6,965 nucleotides of DNA, taken from an uncultured Chlamydiae bacterium. Lineage in GTDB: Bacteria; Chlamydiota; Chlamydiia; Chlamydiales; SM23-39. Both the position numbers and the translations under genes were made by a program. The stretch is from the NCBI GenBank assembly GCA_903864395.1, contig CAIPFQ010000046.1:1-6965 (forward strand), read 5' to 3'. Every line of letters begins with the position of its first letter. The stretch's first letter is position 1. Shown in pieces: positions 5,788 through 6,965 of this stretch. The notes under the pieces were generated by a model, which saw only the letters and a list, made by a program, of their open reading frames with translations, was not told the DNA's origin and did not search any database.

Positions 5788-6318
5788 ATGAAACAACAAT
5801 TGCTTTTATTAAAAGATGTAGAGTCTCTTGGTAAAAAAGGGGAACTCGTTTCTGCGAAGCCTGGGTATATGCGCAATTACCTTCTTCCACAAGGATGTGC
5901 GGTGGTTGCAAGTCCTAATACATTGCGCAAGCAAGAGCGTCTGCGTGCAGAAAGACAGCAGCAGGCGATCATTGACCGCCGAGCGTCTGAAGAGCTTGCA
6001 ACGAAAGTTGAAGGAATCATAATCGAGATAAGAGTGAAAGTGGATCCCGAAGGGCATATGTATGGCTCTGTTTCTGCGGCGGATATTGCGCAGCTCTTCC
6101 AAGAGAAAGGATTGGCTGTAGACAAGAAAAACATCGCTCTCTCTCGTCCGATTAAAGAGACGGGAGTGCACAAGCTTTCCTTGCGCCTCCAAGAAGGGGT
6201 CGTTGTTTCTGCAAATCTCATCATTATTCCAGAAGGAATTCATGGGATAGGCCTCGAGACGGTTGTAGCCCCTCTGCCAGATGAGCTGAAAGAGGGGAAA
6301 TCGGAGATCTCTGAGTAA
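5788..6318 (+). CDS. rplI: Large ribosomal subunit protein bL9
   Basis: The 176-residue product is a two-domain 50S protein near the base of the L1 stalk. The N-terminal domain has MKQQLLLLKDVESLGKKGE and the rRNA-binding signature around GYMRNYLLPQG (residues 26-36). A long, charged linker helix follows (LRKQERLRAERQQQA and onward). The C-terminal domain holds GHMYGSVSAADIA and ends near the beta strand SANLIIIPEG. The protein is about 25 residues longer than the usual 150. The surplus is mostly an acidic C-terminal tail (DELKEGKSEISE) of unknown role. The start ATG 5788 has the best SD in the window, AAGGAG, which overlaps the rpsR stop and can be hidden in a hairpin. It lies three bases after rpsR and five before ispE. 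Confidence 0.95.
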   Translation: MKQQLLLLKDVESLGKKGELVSAKPGYMRNYLLPQGCAVVASPNTLRKQERLRAERQQQAIIDRRASEELATKVEGIIIEIRVKVDPEGHMYGSVSAADIAQLFQEKGLAVDKKNIALSRPIKETGVHKLSLRLQEGVVVSANLIIIPEGIHGIGLETVVAPLPDELKEGKSEISE

Positions 6319-6323
6319 TTTTC

Positions 6324-6965
6324 ATGGGGAGTTTTTCTTATTTCTCCCCTGCAAAACTCAATCTATCTTTTCGTATTTTAGGGAAGCGTCTCGATGGATA
6401 TCATGAGATTGCTTCCCTTGTTTCTGTCATCAATTTTGGCGATACACTTACGTTTGAGACCTCTTCCTCTGATGTTTTAACCTGTTCAGATCCTTCTTTG
6501 CCTTGCGGAGACTCGAATCTGATTGCGAGAGCTTTGCATCTTTTTAGGGCTCGATCTTCTTTATCTTTTGGGATAAAAATTCATTTAGACAAGCGGATTC
6601 CGATGCAAGCGGGTCTCGGTGGAGGTAGCAGCAATGCGGCAACAACCCTTTGGGCGCTGAATGAAAGGATGGGCAGGCCTTATTCTTTAGCGGAGCTTTG
6701 TTTTATGGGCGCTTCTTTGGGCTCCGACGTCCCTCTTTTTTTTTCTGAAGGGACTCCTTATTGCAAGGGCCGAGGGGAAATTGTCGAGTCTTGTGATTTC
6801 GCGAGTTCTGTAGAGGGATGGATTGTTACTCCCCCCTTTGGGCTCTCTACGCCTCTTGTTTATCAATCGGTTCTCCCCTCAGAAATGGGAAGAAGTGGCT
6901 CCCAGGGCAATGATTTAGAGGCTCCTGCGATGCGTCTTGAGCCGCGTTTGCGTGATTTAAAGGAA
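6324..6965 (+). CDS. ispE: 4-diphosphocytidyl-2-C-methyl-D-erythritol kinase, N-terminal part (3' end outside the window)
   Basis: The frame is open from ATG 6324 to the window edge, exactly 214 codons with no stop. The product is a GHMP kinase that phosphorylates CDP-methylerythritol in the MEP pathway of isoprenoid synthesis. It shows SPAKLNLSFRILGKRLDGYHE with catalytic K11, the ATP-binding glycine loop PMQAGLGGGSSNAAT (93-107), and LGSDVPLFF with catalytic D135. GEIVES and NDLEAPA follow. Other IspE proteins have about 280-300 residues, so roughly 70-90 are missing at the right edge. The start is five bases after the rplI stop with only a weak TGAG SD, and the first codons can form a hairpin. 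In Chlamydia the same gene (ychB) follows rl9, so the position agrees. Confidence 0.95.
   Translation, partial: MGSFSYFSPAKLNLSFRILGKRLDGYHEIASLVSVINFGDTLTFETSSSDVLTCSDPSLPCGDSNLIARALHLFRARSSLSFGIKIHLDKRIPMQAGLGGGSSNAATTLWALNERMGRPYSLAELCFMGASLGSDVPLFFSEGTPYCKGRGEIVESCDFASSVEGWIVTPPFGLSTPLVYQSVLPSEMGRSGSQGNDLEAPAMRLEPRLRDLKE
6326..6349 (+). promoter_or_regulatory. Hairpin formed by the first ispE codons
   Basis: GGGGAG (6326-6331), which begins with the G of the ispE start codon, pairs perfectly with CTCCCC (6344-6349) across a 12-base pyrimidine-rich loop. Together with the weak SD this could lower ispE initiation relative to the ribosomal genes before it. The effect is inferred. Confidence 0.3.

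Noticed and set aside
5809..6243. Long antisense open frames within rplI
   Set aside because: They mirror the coding strand of a clear L9 gene, with implausible composition and no domain.

Overview
The window reads as a core, vertically inherited chromosomal segment of a member of the Chlamydiota. The strongest reason is gene order. The run glgA - tRNA-Gln - rplY (ctc) - pth - rpsF - rpsR - rplI - ispE follows the order I know from Chlamydia trachomatis (glgA, ctc, pth, rs6, rs18, rl9, ychB). Two differences suggest a lineage outside the Chlamydiaceae, that is, an amoeba- or animal-associated environmental chlamydia. A prs gene for PRPP synthesis lies between the tRNA and rplY, and a ferrochelatase gene converges on glgA. 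I cannot name the species from sequence alone. I see no mobile element, CRISPR array or phage-like gene.

Left part (1-2653): the 3' end of an unrecognised basic protein is followed after 40 bases by hemH (ferrochelatase) on the + strand. glgA (glycogen synthase) is on the - strand, and its last codons overlap the last codons of hemH by 26 bp, tail to tail, with no room for a terminator. Middle (2654-3899): a 118-bp divergent spacer holds a convincing sigma70/sigma66-like promoter that should drive tRNA-Gln(UUG) and, 30 bases further on, prs. A 78-bp spacer after prs carries two overlapping hairpins just before rplY.

Right part (3900-6965): a tight + strand operon runs rplY, pth, rpsF, rpsR, rplI, ispE, with gaps of 16, 19, 2, 3 and 5 bases. 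It is mostly translation machinery (5S rRNA-binding L25, peptidyl-tRNA hydrolase, S6, S18, L9) plus an MEP-pathway kinase that runs off the window. No stretch over 300 bases lacks a gene.

The window is mainly ordinary. The points worth a second look are an S18 with a glycine/serine-rich N-terminal extension of about 45 residues, an rplI Shine-Dalgarno paired into a hairpin inside the end of rpsR, a two-hairpin leader before rplY that buries its only SD-like sequence, and a hairpin just before rpsF where S6:S18 autoregulation is known in other bacteria. I do not see a new multi-gene system.
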